Position numbers and translations under genes: made by a program. Of a stretch of DNA of 64,000 bases, positions 23,662 to 36,700 are shown one piece after another. Each line of letters begins with the position of its first letter. Position 1 is the stretch's first letter. The stretch is taken from NCBI GenBank assembly GCA_026874595.1, contig CM049320.1, positions 10,423,464 to 10,487,463 of the forward strand. Direction: 5' to 3'. This stretch comes from Sipunculus nudus. Its lineage: Eukaryota > Annelida > Sipuncula > Golfingiida > Sipunculidae. The notes beneath the pieces are model-generated. The model made no database searches, was not told where the DNA came from, and saw nothing but the letters and a program-made list of their open reading frames with translations.

Positions 23662-25182
23662 TTAAGGGATAACAGCCCGCCACCCCGCATGAAGCTGGGA
23701 TGACAGTTGCTTTCTTATCCCCGTATATTTCGGGTCGTCAGCGTAGTTATAATTTTCCTCAGGGTCGATGCTGTGATCGTAAAGTTCAACACCGAAAAGT
23801 TTGTCCCAGTTTGGCTTGTGTATAGAATACCGGAAATATACCCATTCTGTATAACGGAAGTTGTTTGTGCGCATGCTATAACCCATGACAGGCTGTTTAT
23901 GAGGGTAACGTGGATACTGAGAGAAAACGCGTTGTTTCCATTTAGAAGTAGCAGGGTCCTTGATTAAAGGCATCAGACTTGTCCCCTCTCTACAAACCCT
24001 GACATCGGTTGAATTATCAGGGCATAGATTAAGTGGAGGAAGCCCAGTTGCATCAACCAAAGTAGGGAACAAGTCTACGAATTCAGTCAAATGTTCGGTT
24101 ACCACACCCCTGTCTGTCTGTCCTGGAATACGAACCATCATTGGCGCATGTGTCGCAAGTTCAAAGTTCGTATGTTTTGACCATTCTCCATGTTCCCCGA
24201 GTTGCCAACCGTGGTCCCCCCAAAAGGAGACAACAGTGTCATTTGCCAATCCCAGATCTTCCAGTTCTGACAGAACTTTACCAATTAACGAATCTGTAAA
24301 ACTAAGAGCACTGTAATATGCTCGCCTCAGTTCCAGTATTTTATGTACAGGTAAAGTATCGTTTATTGCCCCAGTATTATGCAGCTTTTTAACATCGTCG
24401 TAATTCCGAAGCTCGCCGTAGGATGACCATGCCACTTCCGGCATATACGCTGGTGCATCTGGGTTGTTTGGGAGGCGAATGGATTCTTTGGGGTAATAGT
24501 CAAGAAACTCCTGAGGAAATATGAAGGGTAAATGTGGCTTGTGGAAACCGACGGCGACGAAAAAAGGTTGTTTGCCAGATTTTGCGGCGGGAGCGACCCG
24601 TCTTAATGTTTTAATCGCATATTCTGCTATTTCTTCGTCCGGTAGAGGGTTCTTTTGTCGCTCTTCAGATGTTACTGCAATCCAGCTGTGCTTGTGTTCG
24701 AGCCAATATATAGCACTGGGGGCGTGGAAATATGGTTCTGACCACGAGATGGGGTCGTCATCATGCGAGGCCACCCCTGGATGGAAAATCTTACCCATAC
24801 CAATGCTGCGGTAGCCATGTTCTTTAAAATACTGAGGGATTGTCGTAAAATTGCCTCCCGACTTACGGAAGTACGTTTTCAAGTCATACACGTGTGTTGT
24901 ATCGGGACGTCTTCCAGTGAGTAACGACGTGCGACTCGGGGAACAAACAGCTTGCTGGACGTAAGCTCTCTTTAACAGCAGGCTCTGTGAAGCTAGTCGG
25001 TCTAGGTTTGGGGAGTGAAGTTTCGGATGAACGGGAGACGGGAAATCAGGACCCAGGAAACAGGAGAGCTCCGGACGCATGTCATCTGATACAAGAAACA
25101 GGACGTTCTTGGCTGTTCCTATGGTAACCAAAATGGCGACCAGATATAACCAGAACAGCTCGTGTCTGTCTCTTACCAGCAT
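23662..25182 (-). CDS. Iduronate-2-sulfatase-like protein, copy 2
   Basis: An intronless 506-residue sulfatase. An in-frame ATG exists 14 codons upstream, but a polypyrimidine tract ending in CTTCAG lies there (acceptor at 25199-25200), so the start at 25182 is preferred. From it the protein begins MLVRDRHELFWLYLVAILVT, a plausible signal peptide. Catalytic residues match copy 1: Asp33-Asp34, Cys80 in CSPSRTSLL, and GDHGWQLGEHGEW. The first ~420 coding bases are about 96% identical to copy 1 by hand count. A block around residues 237-283 is much more different, and identity rises again after it. Expected role: lysosomal or secreted glycosaminoglycan desulfation, not proven. It follows copy 3 head-to-tail on the same strand and is inverted relative to copy 1. 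Confidence 0.92.
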   Translation of the reverse strand: MLVRDRHELFWLYLVAILVTIGTAKNVLFLVSDDMRPELSCFLGPDFPSPVHPKLHSPNLDRLASQSLLLKRAYVQQAVCSPSRTSLLTGRRPDTTHVYDLKTYFRKSGGNFTTIPQYFKEHGYRSIGMGKIFHPGVASHDDDPISWSEPYFHAPSAIYWLEHKHSWIAVTSEERQKNPLPDEEIAEYAIKTLRRVAPAAKSGKQPFFVAVGFHKPHLPFIFPQEFLDYYPKESIRLPNNPDAPAYMPEVAWSSYGELRNYDDVKKLHNTGAINDTLPVHKILELRRAYYSALSFTDSLIGKVLSELEDLGLANDTVVSFWGDHGWQLGEHGEWSKHTNFELATHAPMMVRIPGQTDRGVVTEHLTEFVDLFPTLVDATGLPPLNLCPDNSTDVRVCREGTSLMPLIKDPATSKWKQRVFSQYPRYPHKQPVMGYSMRTNNFRYTEWVYFRYSIHKPNWDKLFGVELYDHSIDPEENYNYADDPKYTGIRKQLSSQLHAGWRAVIP

Positions 25183-25904
25183 GTTTTGACGGCAGTACCT
25201 GAAGCGAAGCATAAAAAAAAACATCTTAGTTTTGCCATGAGTACCACTGCCTGTATTCGGTTAATTTTTGTACGAATTATTGTTTACTTGACAAAAAACC
25301 TTTAACCCATTGCCCATTGAAGTTTTTTTGCCTGTCTTTTGCTGTTACACTTTTTCATAAGCATCTATAAATAAAAGTTGCAGGAAATATAGGTAACTTA
25401 CAGCAGTATTTAGCAATGTATCATTGGCCAGTGTAATTGGCTACCGAATTAATAAGAAGTCTTTTTTATTTTTTTTTTATTTTTTGTCATGCAAATTTTG
25501 AGAAATGTGAGCATTATTTTGTTAAGTAATGTTAGTTCATATTGTTATTATTTTTTTGTACATTTTAAATTATTTGTATTTGAAAACGGGAAAAGAATAA
25601 AGCTATGGTTATCTTAATTACAAATTTACCAATTTGTGCCCCTGATTGATATATTCAGCGCAAGACTTATTTAAACAAATCGCAAATTAATGAACAAACA
25701 GGAGAAACTACATTACCTCCAGTACTTTCTTACCCTGTTCCGCGGTAAAAAAACACGGGCATATTGACCAGAGCTCCCCCCTCCCCATCTAAGGAAAGTT
25801 GGCATAGGGTTCCTGTGCCCCGCCCCCACCCACTCCCCATTAATATGATAAAAAAACATACAAATACTAGTGTTCTCAAAGACACAGTCGGTATTTTCTC
25901 GTGC

Positions 25905-25964
<60 letters not shown>

Positions 25965-26759
25965 AATTACAGCCTCCTGGTATATTCTTCTTACTCTATA
26001 CATCTTGACCCCTGTTGAATCAAAACCCACACAGTAGCCTACTATATTGGTATCTTCTACTCCCACCCCCACCCCCCCCGTAAGATTTTAGATTTGCTTT
26101 CGGTTAAAAGCTTACAAAACAGTCACTGAATGCAGACTCGTTCTAAGGAAGAGGGGCTTTGTGCTCAGTCTATTGAAAGCAATTAGTCATACATTGGCAC
26201 ATAATATATATTAGCTCTTTAGTAAACATTAAAACATCATATATGTACGTCGTGGTCCATGCAAAAAAAAATATGCTTATGCGGTGTTTCAGCTTCCTGC
26301 GTTTGCTTATCTAGAAATTTGTGTACATACCTCTGTTGAAGCTTAGCCTGAACTGAGTGTATACCGAGCAAGGCCAGTGTGTAGCGGGGCGCGTTTATAT
26401 TATATACATGAATGCTTCCACTTATTCGTCGTCGTCAGTGAAGCGAACACTATGACACATCGTCACATGCTGACTCCTAGCTAGATCGATGTAGGCCCTG
26501 CCGGCCTCATGGGTCACCCTAGATTCTGCCCTAACCAAAAATGTTAACGTTAAAACGTAACAGCTTCGTACACTAGAATAAAATAGAATTTATAGAATAA
26601 AACCTATATTAGAGTATGATAACACTAAAAAATGTCGTATTCATCTTTTTTGTTTTATCTCGTCTGTTGCCTAAAATAAAACTAATAATAAGCAGACAAT
26701 TCAATCCTGTTGGGAGTATACTCATACTAAATGTGTTAATAATAGGAATAACATTCGGA
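25183..26759. other. Intergenic region between sulfatase copies 2 and 3
   Basis: Promoter and 5' UTR territory of copy 2. It contains the copy 2 acceptor (25199-25200), a TA microsatellite at about 25905-25960 and AT-rich sequence. No coding exon is seen. Confidence 0.45.
25905..25960. repeat. (TA)n microsatellite
   Basis: Pure TA run of about 55 bases between the two minus-strand sulfatase genes. Confidence 0.9.
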
Positions 26760-28301
26760 CTAAATTGGCACGGGCAAAGCGTTTCTCCAGCCCTTGTATA
26801 GCAATTTTCTGAGGCGGACCACAATACCAGTGTAGGCCTCTGTATCAGCCTGATTAACGTTCTCCTCTGGGTCAGTTCGGTGATCATATAATTCCTCCCC
26901 GTACACATCCTCCCATATTGGGCGATATACGGGTTTACCTTGGAAACGTACCCACTGTGTGTACCGGAAGTCACCAGTGCGCATGGTATAACCCATAACT
27001 GTCACATTCCCCACTTTTCTTGGATACTGCGAGAAAACACGCTGTTTCCATTTTGTTTGTAAGGAAGGGTTCATTAAATGCGCCATACTTAACCCTTCAG
27101 TGCAAAGGGGTACATCTGTTGAATTTGCAGGGCATAACGGGAGATGTGGCAGACCGGCAAATTCGGCAAGCGTCGGGAAGAGATCGACAAATTCCGTAAG
27201 TGCTTCGCTGATTATTCCACGGTCGGTAGTACCCGGCACGCGGACCATCACTGGCGCATGCGTTGCAAGTTCAAAGTTTGTGTGTTTGCACCATTCACCA
27301 TGCTCCCCGAGCTGCCAACCATGATCTCCCATGAATGTCACGATCGTAGAATTGGAAAGCCCCAAGTCGTCCAATTCGGCAACCACGTCACCTAAAAGTG
27401 CATCTACGTAAGACACAGAGGCATAATATGCGCGTCGTAGTGTCTTAATCATGGGAACCGGAAGTGACGCATTGATTTTCCCGGAGAAGTGCGTGCGACG
27501 TATATCTTTGTAATGTCCGAATTCTTGTTGCATGCAATTTGACCAAGCCACCGTGGGCATGTTGTCAGGCGCATGCGGGTTGTCTGGTACACGTATCCCC
27601 TCTTCCGGGTATAATTCTAGGTATTCTTCTGGAAAGACAAATGGGACATGGGGTTTGTGCAATCCTAAAGCAAGGAAAAATGGTTGTGTCCCTTCTCTAG
27701 CGGCCGATGCTATTTCCCTCAATGTTTTAATTGCGTGAGAAGTGAGCTGTTCATCCGGCAGTGGGCGCTTTTTTCGCTCCCGTTGTGTGACTGGTAACCA
27801 TATCCGTTCTTTCTCGTCCCAGTGTTTCAGATTAGGGGCGTGATAGTACGGCCGCGACCATGAAATCGGATCATCATGGCCTGATGCTTTGTTCGGATGA
27901 AATATTTTACCCATTCCTATAGACAGGTAGCCATTTTGCTTGAAATACTGAGGAATGGTCGTAAAATTACCACCTGACTGCCGGAAGTAGGTCTTGAGGT
28001 CGTAAACGTGAGTAGTATCAGGCCGTCTTCCGGTTAGTAGCGCTGTACGGCTGGGTGAACACCAGGCTTGCTGTACATACGCACGTTTCAGTAGTAAACT
28101 CCTCGACGCCAATTTATCCAGATTTGGCGTGTGCATTTTAGGATGTACCGGGGAGGGAAAATCGGTCCCAATGTAGCAACCGAGCTGTGGACGCATGTCG
28201 TCAGACATCAAGAATAGTACGTTCATCCTTCTCGGTGAAACGACATGCGTCAACTGAACAAGTACACATATCATCGCCCACCTATGTAGAATTCCAATCA
28301 T
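26760..28301 (-). CDS. Iduronate-2-sulfatase-like protein, copy 3
   Basis: A 513-residue intronless sulfatase, clearly more diverged from copies 1 and 2 than they are from each other. It has a hydrophobic N-terminus (about residues 8-21), Asp34-Asp35 in LMSDDMRP, formylglycine Cys81 in WCSPSRTALLTGRRPDTT, GKIFHP at 131-136, LHKPH at 214-218, and Asp326-His327 in MGDHGWQLGEHGEW followed by Lys339. A short insertion near residues 255-263 (CMQQEFGHY) is absent from the other two. N-glycosylation sequons include NFT112, NAS277, NST317, NST393 and NVT432. The reading frame is intact, so the enzyme is probably functional. The family (IDS) is sure; the substrate is inferred. Confidence 0.92.
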   Translation of the reverse strand: MIGILHRWAMICVLVQLTHVVSPRRMNVLFLMSDDMRPQLGCYIGTDFPSPVHPKMHTPNLDKLASRSLLLKRAYVQQAWCSPSRTALLTGRRPDTTHVYDLKTYFRQSGGNFTTIPQYFKQNGYLSIGMGKIFHPNKASGHDDPISWSRPYYHAPNLKHWDEKERIWLPVTQRERKKRPLPDEQLTSHAIKTLREIASAAREGTQPFFLALGLHKPHVPFVFPEEYLELYPEEGIRVPDNPHAPDNMPTVAWSNCMQQEFGHYKDIRRTHFSGKINASLPVPMIKTLRRAYYASVSYVDALLGDVVAELDDLGLSNSTIVTFMGDHGWQLGEHGEWCKHTNFELATHAPVMVRVPGTTDRGIISEALTEFVDLFPTLAEFAGLPHLPLCPANSTDVPLCTEGLSMAHLMNPSLQTKWKQRVFSQYPRKVGNVTVMGYTMRTGDFRYTQWVRFQGKPVYRPIWEDVYGEELYDHRTDPEENVNQADTEAYTGIVVRLRKLLYKGWRNALPVPI

Positions 28302-29068
28302 TGTCTCTACGGTATTTTCCTTTCTGCTACTGAGTGGACACGTTTATTTTTTTTTGTTTTGTTCCCTTAGTAGATTTCAGATAAAGATCAGAAGATCGGT
28401 TGTTCGATGTTCGATCGTGGATTTGAAAAAACAAAACGACAAACTGCTTACTACTGGGTAAGCTTATAATGTTATATAATGGTATAATGTTAATAAGTTA
28501 TATCCAAGTCGAGCATTAAGAAAAAAAGTATCCAACATTCGATATGAAACTAGAAGTCCGTTGTTGCGTACTTGTGTATCTTAATTTGGTGCATTAAATG
28601 TTAACCAGTGTTTATTTTGACCTCCAAGTGTCCGCCTTCACAATGTGCTGCATAACACTTTCTTTTCTGGCCATTTTAATTAATGTTATCTCGATGTTTT
28701 AGAAACACATAAATACACACAAGGAAGCTTACAAATATCTGTCAATTTAGAATTGACCAAAAGAAATATGTTCCAGACGACGGTGGAAGGTGTAGCTTCG
28801 ACCAAGTAGAGAAATAAACCAGTGTGAACTACGCATGCGCAAATAAACAAAACACTCAAATGATCCCCAAAACAAACTAGACCGAGAATGCACAATGTTG
28901 AGTACGAGGTACCCCTCCAGGGCTCTGTGTAACAAGAAATGTTACTTTCCCCGGTCTTTGTGAGATATTGAACTGGAAGAGTCTGAGCATACCAAAAACA
29001 GCCGCAAAGTTTGCGCGTCACCACAATGTGCACTGGGTAAATGAGATGTTTCACTGAAGCGTGACGGG

Positions 29069-29377
29069 TTGTTCATTCAGGCATTACAGCGGACATCAAG
29101 GGATGTACATTATTGTTTAGCCAAGCGTGATGGGGATGTTTACATGAAGCATCAGCGAACCCTAAACACAAGTCTCATGTTTATACTGGAGCGTAACATA
29201 TCCCAAACAGAGCTCTTCCGACTTCTCTGCGAACTCAAAGAGTACATTTTCGGCAAGAATACGGCCGGTGTTTGCTCGATCACTACGGGCTCCGCCGCAA
29301 TTTATAGGGGTCGGCCGACGTTCGCAGGGCACCGAACCCTGTTCCCGATTCAGCGATTTTCCAATGGCGATTTTTGA
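29069..29377 (+). CDS. Unassigned open frame, possible gene fragment
   Basis: Residues about 15-62 (including HYCLAKRDGDVYMKHQRT and ISQTELFRLLCELKEYIF) look protein-like and amphipathic. The frame then runs into sequence with no such character. A GT or AG that would bound an exon is not convincing. I recognise no family; it could be a remnant of a transposon or gene, or chance. Confidence 0.2.
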   Translation: MFIQALQRTSRDVHYCLAKRDGDVYMKHQRTLNTSLMFILERNISQTELFRLLCELKEYIFGKNTAGVCSITTGSAAIYRGRPTFAGHRTLFPIQRFSNGDF

Positions 29378-30315
29378 GGTCGTAGAGCTTTTAAACAGGT
29401 CACCAATCGGCCAACATTTGGCCGATATTCGAGCAACAATCCAACGATTTTAGACCATATTTTTGCTTTGAAATACGGACAGAGGTCGGCAGAGCTGCGC
29501 GGCCGCCGCATGGGCTCCCTACGACACTGGAACGACCCCTCTCTTATCTCGCCCGACTTGTACAAAAAAAATGTAAAATAAACAGATGAGAGATATTGCT
29601 GCCCAAGAGGGCTGGGGCCACTGATTCATATAGGTCCTCCTGATTTTCGCATTCATATGCAGGATACAGGGATTAATTCCCTCAATGGTTCCATCAAAGG
29701 TTAGCTGTGTGGGAGAGAACAAATACGTCCTCTAATAATAGTGGATGACACTCTCCCTGTGCCTGGATAAACATATGGCTCTATCTTACAATGGTAAATC
29801 ATCTGAACAAAAACATATCATGGTAGTCCAGGTTAATTCCACAGTTCGTTTTACTGTGTCTAGGGTGTTACTCTAACTATATTTCACCGAAAAATCTTAT
29901 CATTACATTATGAAGAAAAAGTTGCCAGCTAATAACCAATCAAACAACTAACCGACGACAACTAACCGACAAAACCTAGTACCACGCCATCGGGTGGAAG
30001 TATAATAATATGAAAGTTTGTAAAGCCAGCGTCACATATCCAACGCCTTCCGGCTGAATTTGTGGATCGCCAGAAAATCGCCGAATTTCAAGACAGCCAG
30101 GGAGTCAAGCGTATTTTTTGCTTAAATCTGCCCTGTCACATATTCGACGGGGCTCGGATGGTGTTCTTTGACAATTGATGATAAAAAATTTCCCGGCGCG
30201 GCCGTCAGTAAACAAACGGAAGTCGGGCTCGACATAATTGCGGGCTCCCTCTGAGTTTTAGTCGATGAATATTGGTCTGTAGATGGCCGCCCGACGCCCG
30301 GGCGATACCCAGTTG

Positions 30316-30339
30316 CCCCCCCCCCCCCCCCCCCCCCCC
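30316..30339. repeat. Poly-C tract, 24 bases
   Basis: Uninterrupted cytosines, the longest C/G homopolymer in the window. Confidence 0.9.
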
Positions 30340-31243
30340 GACGTTTTGCCTAACGTCCTCCGCCGCAGACGGAGGCGGAGCCGTTGCGGGGAAGGATGAG
30401 TTGACGTTGCTGCGGCAATACTGTGTACAAGGCAGCGATGACGTGGCTTGGCACTAAGCACTGACAAGAGGGCTTCTTTAGCACCCAGGAATGTTGAAAG
30501 TATCTCTAAATGCAGGGAGCATATACCCCAAGGGGTCAAATTCCTAAGTTGACAGGAGGACCCAGGCAGGGGCCCGTAGAAGCCGCCCGATGGCGGCCCA
30601 ACACCAGCACGGACCGAAGTAGACATCTCAGTTACAAACATGTCTTCATGTACACAACCATGTACACAACCATACATCCAGTTACACAAATGCATATGTG
30701 AAACGACGAAACATAATCTTAATTGCATGTAGGAAATAACTATCTAAGAACTAATTGAATCCTGATTGTTTGCTGTAAAGATCAGGTGCACCCAGCAAGA
30801 TGGAAACCTACAAGTACCGTTGTCACGGCAAGAAACAAAATCGTCTGGTTGACATAATATATTTCTGCGTATATGACAATAAGCGAGTATTGTTTAAACC
30901 GAGAGAGTCGATGCTCCATGCAGCATAATACATGGTAAGTATGAAGGACGTAATTCAACCCGTAGAGCGAAATTGACATTTGGGGAGAGAATACATGAGA
31001 AATTATTAAAATAACGTTTCTCTGATTGGAATACGCCGGACTACAGTGCGGACTCAAAGTATATAATTTCCTGGTTTAAGTAAACCGGTTTAGTATAATC
31101 CTATTTCGATGTGAACAATGTGCCAATACGGCTTCCTGTCACTCTTATCACAAGGCTGGCTTTATCTGCTTCGAATAATAAGGACCACTAGAGTATGTCG
31201 TGGGTTTATACTGTATAAATATAAATGCTGATGTTATTTTCTT

Positions 31244-31245
<2 letters not shown>

Positions 31246-31284
<39 letters not shown>
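31246..31284. repeat. (TA)n microsatellite
   Basis: Alternating TA run of about 38 bases. Confidence 0.85.
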
Positions 31285-31287
<3 letters not shown>

Positions 31288-31918
31288 CGGATCTTGACTT
31301 CACAGAATCGCAATAGAATCGTACCCGTTTGCATGTCTGTATGTATGTATGTTATTCAATAACCTTTGTACATTTTCCCCTGGAACATTTATGCACGGTA
31401 GAAAATTCATAGGATGCAATGCTGTTAGATTAGAATTGCAGTGCTGGTCTCCTAATACCCAATGTCAAACTAAATCTTTAACAGCTTTGTTACACAAATT
31501 TCAATCACCTAGCTCGATGGCCTGAACAAAGGCGTCAACCATTCATATAAATACAGAGCAAACACATCTAAAATTATTTTTCACTCCAGCAAGATGAGCT
31601 TGTGCATTTTCTGAGAGTTTTGTTGATTTTTATTTCATTCAAGAACTGTTTAACTGACACAACAGCCTGCACACGTGAACTAATTTGTACTAAAAAAAAA
31701 AGAATATCAAATAGCAGGCGTTCAATGCTTTATGAATACCTGTACACGTATGTGTGTTATGGTGTGTAAATGTATGCCCGCGCGTCTTGGAATCCTGTTC
31801 CGGCCTACCAGTAAACCTGATATGACGTATTTTTTGCTTGTAACGGCTCGTTGAGCACAAGTTTGGTTTACAATTAATCTCCGGCGCACGAATGTCACAG
31901 AATCATATCATAAGGACT

Positions 31919-32363
31919 CATAGGCGGCGGAGACGGGGGGGGGGTGGAGGGGTCATAACTCCCCCCCCCCCCAGTGATTAAAGTGGAGGGGATATCATAT
32001 GTTATATCCCCCCCCCCCCTGATTTTACACCAGGAAATCTAAACTATACCTATGTTGTATGTGGGCATAGAGTTTTAGGCCTGTTTGCAGGTATCACTTG
32101 TTGTATGGGGTATAATGAAACTTTGCATTTTATGTCATCGAAATTAAAATGTTTCAAGAAACGGATATTAATTCTTTGTAAATAATTTTGTTGTACTTTA
32201 AAACAAGTATACATGTAAACACAGTTATGATAATCATGATAAATCAGAGGTTTACATTTACATCGCATGTTTGGTACTTGCCGTGCTCGCTTCACTCACA
32301 CTCTAAAGTATCCCCCCCCCCCCCCGACACACACACAATTAACAGCACCTTTCTCCGCCTATG
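31919..32363. mobile_element. Candidate short inverted-repeat element (MITE-like)
   Basis: The left end CATAGGCGGCGGAGACGG and the right end, reverse complemented as CATAGGCGGAGAAAGG, form an imperfect terminal inverted repeat. The interior has G and C homopolymers and no coding potential. No clear target duplication was found. Confidence 0.4.
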
Positions 32364-33326
32364 TTAGGTTGGCCACATCAGGAAACAAATGTAGTACAAT
32401 TTGATGCTAAATTTCTATTCTCATAATTGTATGCAGGAGCTTCAGTCATCCATTCTTTTCCCTGTCAGGGAGGGGAAAAAATAAAAAATGTACCCCATAT
32501 CAGATATCCATACAGTTTTATGATTTATTGCCACTAAAACAATTACTTTTGTACGCCGATATGTACGTGAATATGTGTCCACAAGAGAGACCGGTGTAAC
32601 ATATGTGATGCATAGTACTTTGACTATTATGTTCTTAAATCATACCGCCCACTTACTCGGGATGTGTGTTACCGATGTTATCCTTAAGACACAGATAAGA
32701 ATAAACAGGGAAAAAGATCACCCTGACCTTGCTGCCACCTACCGGTTAAATATGTTACTGATACCCAAACCGATAACCCGACAAGGAAGGGCGAGCGTGA
32801 TAGCTTCATATGTTTATGATTATCAACCATGATGAGCGAATCCTGGACGACTCATTGTGTATAACATAATAAAGTGAGTATCTTGATTTTGTCAACAAAA
32901 CCTTCCCGACAGACCCCTGTCAGATCCAGTAATACCAGAGCAATAAATTCTATTCATGGCCTGACCGGCTCAAATCGAGTCTCCTTGTGGGTCGTGACCT
33001 TTGATCGAAGCGACATCTAGTGTGTGACTTGACTGACTAATATGTGTGCGGTCTTATTAATCTGTCTCGTTAATATCATATAAATCATGAGTCTGTGGGA
33101 AAAAAATGATTGATTTTGTGAAATCTTCAGTGACAAACAACATTTTGACTACATAAAATTATAAACAAACAAACAATTATAAAAGGCATTACCGACTTTA
33201 TTTTCATTTATCTTAGTAACACACGTTTTTTATAATTTTCTTTATCTTATGAAACCCAATCTATTTTCTTTCGTTGATTAGACGAAAATGATATACATAA
33301 AAAAGTTAAACGGAAAGATGGCATGT

Positions 33327-33371
33327 TATTATTATTGTTATTATTATTATTTTATTATTGTTTTTACTATC

Positions 33372-33413
<42 letters not shown>

Positions 33414-33560
33414 CATTATTATTATTATAAATTCTATTTTTATATTTTATGTTTCCGTTATTCAAATTATTATTAAATTAATATTATTTTTATTTTTCAT
33501 CAATATAATTATTATTATTATTAGTAGTAGTATTATTTTTATTATTATTATTAACATTGC
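33327..33560. repeat. (TTA)n-rich microsatellite
   Basis: Long TTA/TTAT run, purest at about 33370-33410. It creates artificial Tyr- or Ile-rich open frames. Confidence 0.9.
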
Positions 33561-33609
33561 AATGGTTAAAGGTCTATGTCCGACAAGTAAATGCTGCATA
33601 CTAACGTGA

Positions 33610-33612
<3 letters not shown>

Positions 33613-33675
<63 letters not shown>
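33613..33675. repeat. (TA)n microsatellite
   Basis: TA run ending about 57 bases before the dehydrogenase start codon, within its likely 5' UTR or promoter region. Confidence 0.9.
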
Positions 33676-33678
<3 letters not shown>

Positions 33679-33731
33679 TTTTCTAAAGCTTCTGGAACCT
33701 CAAGGCGTCCTTTGAAGATTTTACTAACACC

Positions 33732-36700
33732 ATGAAGGTGGAGGGACGGGTAGCCATCATAACTGGTGCCGGACGAAAGCAGGGACTTGGTCGCTACATG
33801 GCAGAGTCCATCTTGAATAAAGGAGGGAAGGTCAGACTGTAGAGAGAGGTATAAGGATAATGATTTGACGTCGAGGGTACTTTGTTAGAATAATTGTATC
33901 AAAATCATACAAGTACACACACTAGAACGTATTTCCTGACGTGGCTTATTACACCCACCTGTTATTGACTACCATCCATTCTTATATGTGGGTTACAAAT
34001 TCAGGGAAAGATCCTGGAATTTGAAATATGGAGGGTGCAACAGAAAACTAAAACAAAAGCCGGCCAGTCCTCCGGCCAGGAAAGGGAGGGGTCAAGGAAG
34101 AAAAGATTGGTTTAAAACCCTGAAAAAAAGAATGCGGTGGTTCAAAAAGGGATCTGGACCAGATCCCCCCCCCCCCCCTCCGATCCGCCACAAAAATTAA
34201 TTCTTCATTTTTATTTCCACTAAGTTTATATAAACTAATGACAGTTCAGAAATGTTCTATGGTTATGTGTACAGTTAATGTTAAGGGTAAACCTCATCAT
34301 CCCAAGTAATACAACCCATCAGGGGATGTGTTTACCGGGCCGCATCAGGATGCAAGAATTTTAAGTATAATTCTGCTTGTCACATAGTGTTAGTTACGTA
34401 GCGTATGTGACCTCATCCAAGTTTGGAAAATTTGCGTCCATATTGTTTAAAATCTCCTTCGTGATCTGCTGGAAAATACCTTTTGGGGACATATGAAGAC
34501 GGCGATTCACATTGACGCCACAAGTCAGGAGGTAGTACGCCGCAATAGGTGACAAGTATGTCTTAATATAGTTTGGTCATCTGGAGCAGTTCTGTGACCG
34601 TGGAGGTCGAAGGTTGGTTTCTCCGTGGATTTGTCTTCTATGGAGGAAGTTTAAAAATTTAGCTAGGGTGTCCCTCCTGAAAGTGTGGGCGGAATCCGTG
34701 AGAGTCCGAAATCCAAAATGGCTTCGAGGAATTCATATTTCGTGTCAGTTGTGTGATTTAACCTATATTGACCGTGATAAGAAACTTATTTCTGTCAAAC
34801 TTGTCATATGACATCCATGCATAATGAGCTCTTATGGTCCGTGAATCCATCTATTTGTTTTCTCTGAATGTCAATTTGACAATATGGCGAGCGTTTCTCT
34901 CTCAAAAGTGAGGGTGGAACCCGGAAAAGCCCGAAATTCAAGATGGAAGTCTCACAGACCGCAGGACAAAGCCGCACACACACGTTTATTCTTCTTCGAC
35001 CTGAGGAGCCCCTCTGTCCCTTTGAGCGCATTTTTAGGCAATCGCAGTTGCCGGAATCCTTATTCCCATCCCTGCCAGTCATAAATCATCATTAACTGTG
35101 AATGTCTCTATATTCGCGATGTTGAAAATTCGCGATTCCCCCCCCCCCCTATTTTTACACTGTTTCTCGAGGGTAAGATCTCATCATACAATAATCTAAA
35201 CATATCCATCAGTTTATGAATTAATTTTATTAAGTAATATCGTGACAATTTGACGTGAATATCGAAAAAACAGAAATTATTTATCATTACTGGCAGAAAA
35301 TTTATAAGATCTGGTTATTTATAATAGCTATCTCAGATTAACGGTGACATAAAAGATCTATAATTATTTAAAATATCAATCTCTGATTCACCTACGTTTA
35401 TTTTCGCGATTATTTTCCTTTAATGAACATAGCGAATTTGAAACCCTCACAAGAAAAAACAACCACAATATCAATGATATGTTCCTCTGCAAATAATGAC
35501 GACGAATCAAATACCAGAAGCCAGTTGGATATATGTGAGTGACAGATACGACACATTATGGCTGAGACGGTCAGCCATTCATATCGATTTGACAGTCAGT
35601 TAAATATGAGCTCTATGATTGGCGCTCTTTTGGGACTGAAAACGTCACATGCTCAAAACGTTAACCGCTCGTTGTACGAAGTATACTCTGTTCCACAAAC
35701 CTGTGCCCACCGGTTTAAAGGGATACTTTTCTTTAAAGTCTATAATTTTTTTCATCAATATTCTAAACGGCTGCATATGGAAGTGATTAAATAATATAGC
35801 AATTTATAATTTTAAATTAAATCTCAAGTTTATGTTTTACCTTTACAATGATCTAACGGAACCAATGTTTCCCTGCATGAGTAGATATCTTTGTTTTAAG
35901 CAGGTCATATATTTTTTTTAAATATATCATCAAATCAACTGCTGTCAATTGAGGCTGTTTTTGCATGTGACTTATGACCTTGACCTCCATAAGAGGGGCT
36001 GATATGTTGTAATAATGACAGCTGATTCCTCATAATTTAAATAATTCTGATTCTTAAATACTGTATAACGTGTGTGACTATTGTCCTTGCTGAAAGCTGT
36101 GTTAATAAATCTCCTACCCTGTTTTATACTTTCTTCCTCCAAATGTAACTAGAAAAAGTGGTTAAACATTTTGACATTAGGGGATTGAACAAACCATAGC
36201 CCAAATAACATTTGGCTTTTTGTCGGAACATTATACATGATGATATATTATCTCAAACCTTTTAGAAGAGTAAATATAATTACGTTCAACATTTCTCTTG
36301 CTAGGTTTGCATTAATGACATAAACAGAGAGGCCGCTCATGAGACCGTGCACTATTTACATCAGAAATATGGCCAGGACAGCGTCTTCTTTGCATATGGT
36401 GACGTCACATCGCAGTCTGACATGGAAGGTAATTTCAGGCTGACAAGGTAGATTTCCGGGATACAGTATAGGGTAGATGATTAAAAAATCATCAGTACCT
36501 TAAGATTCATTTATATGTGTCAGTGTATTAATTCTTATGCATTAATAGACACAAATTTACCACAAAACATCATAAATAATATCACCAGAAAGTAAAACAC
36601 CAACGGGTTTTAACTGAAAGATAGTAAACTAAACTGCAGTGGCATATGGTTTTGAGGAGTTAATATTATGCTTTTTCGACATACCCAGGCTCATTTGTTT

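Larger units (their letters stand above)
28302..33731. other. Long intergenic region, repeat-rich
   Basis: No complete gene. It holds the uncertain frame at 29069-29377, a 24-base C tract at 30316-30339, a TA run at 31246-31284, the short element at 31919-32363, (TTA)n at about 33327-33560 and a TA run at 33613-33675. The last segment has a weak TTCTTTTCTAAAG acceptor-like site near 33690, so a non-coding 5' exon of the dehydrogenase may lie upstream. Confidence 0.45.
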
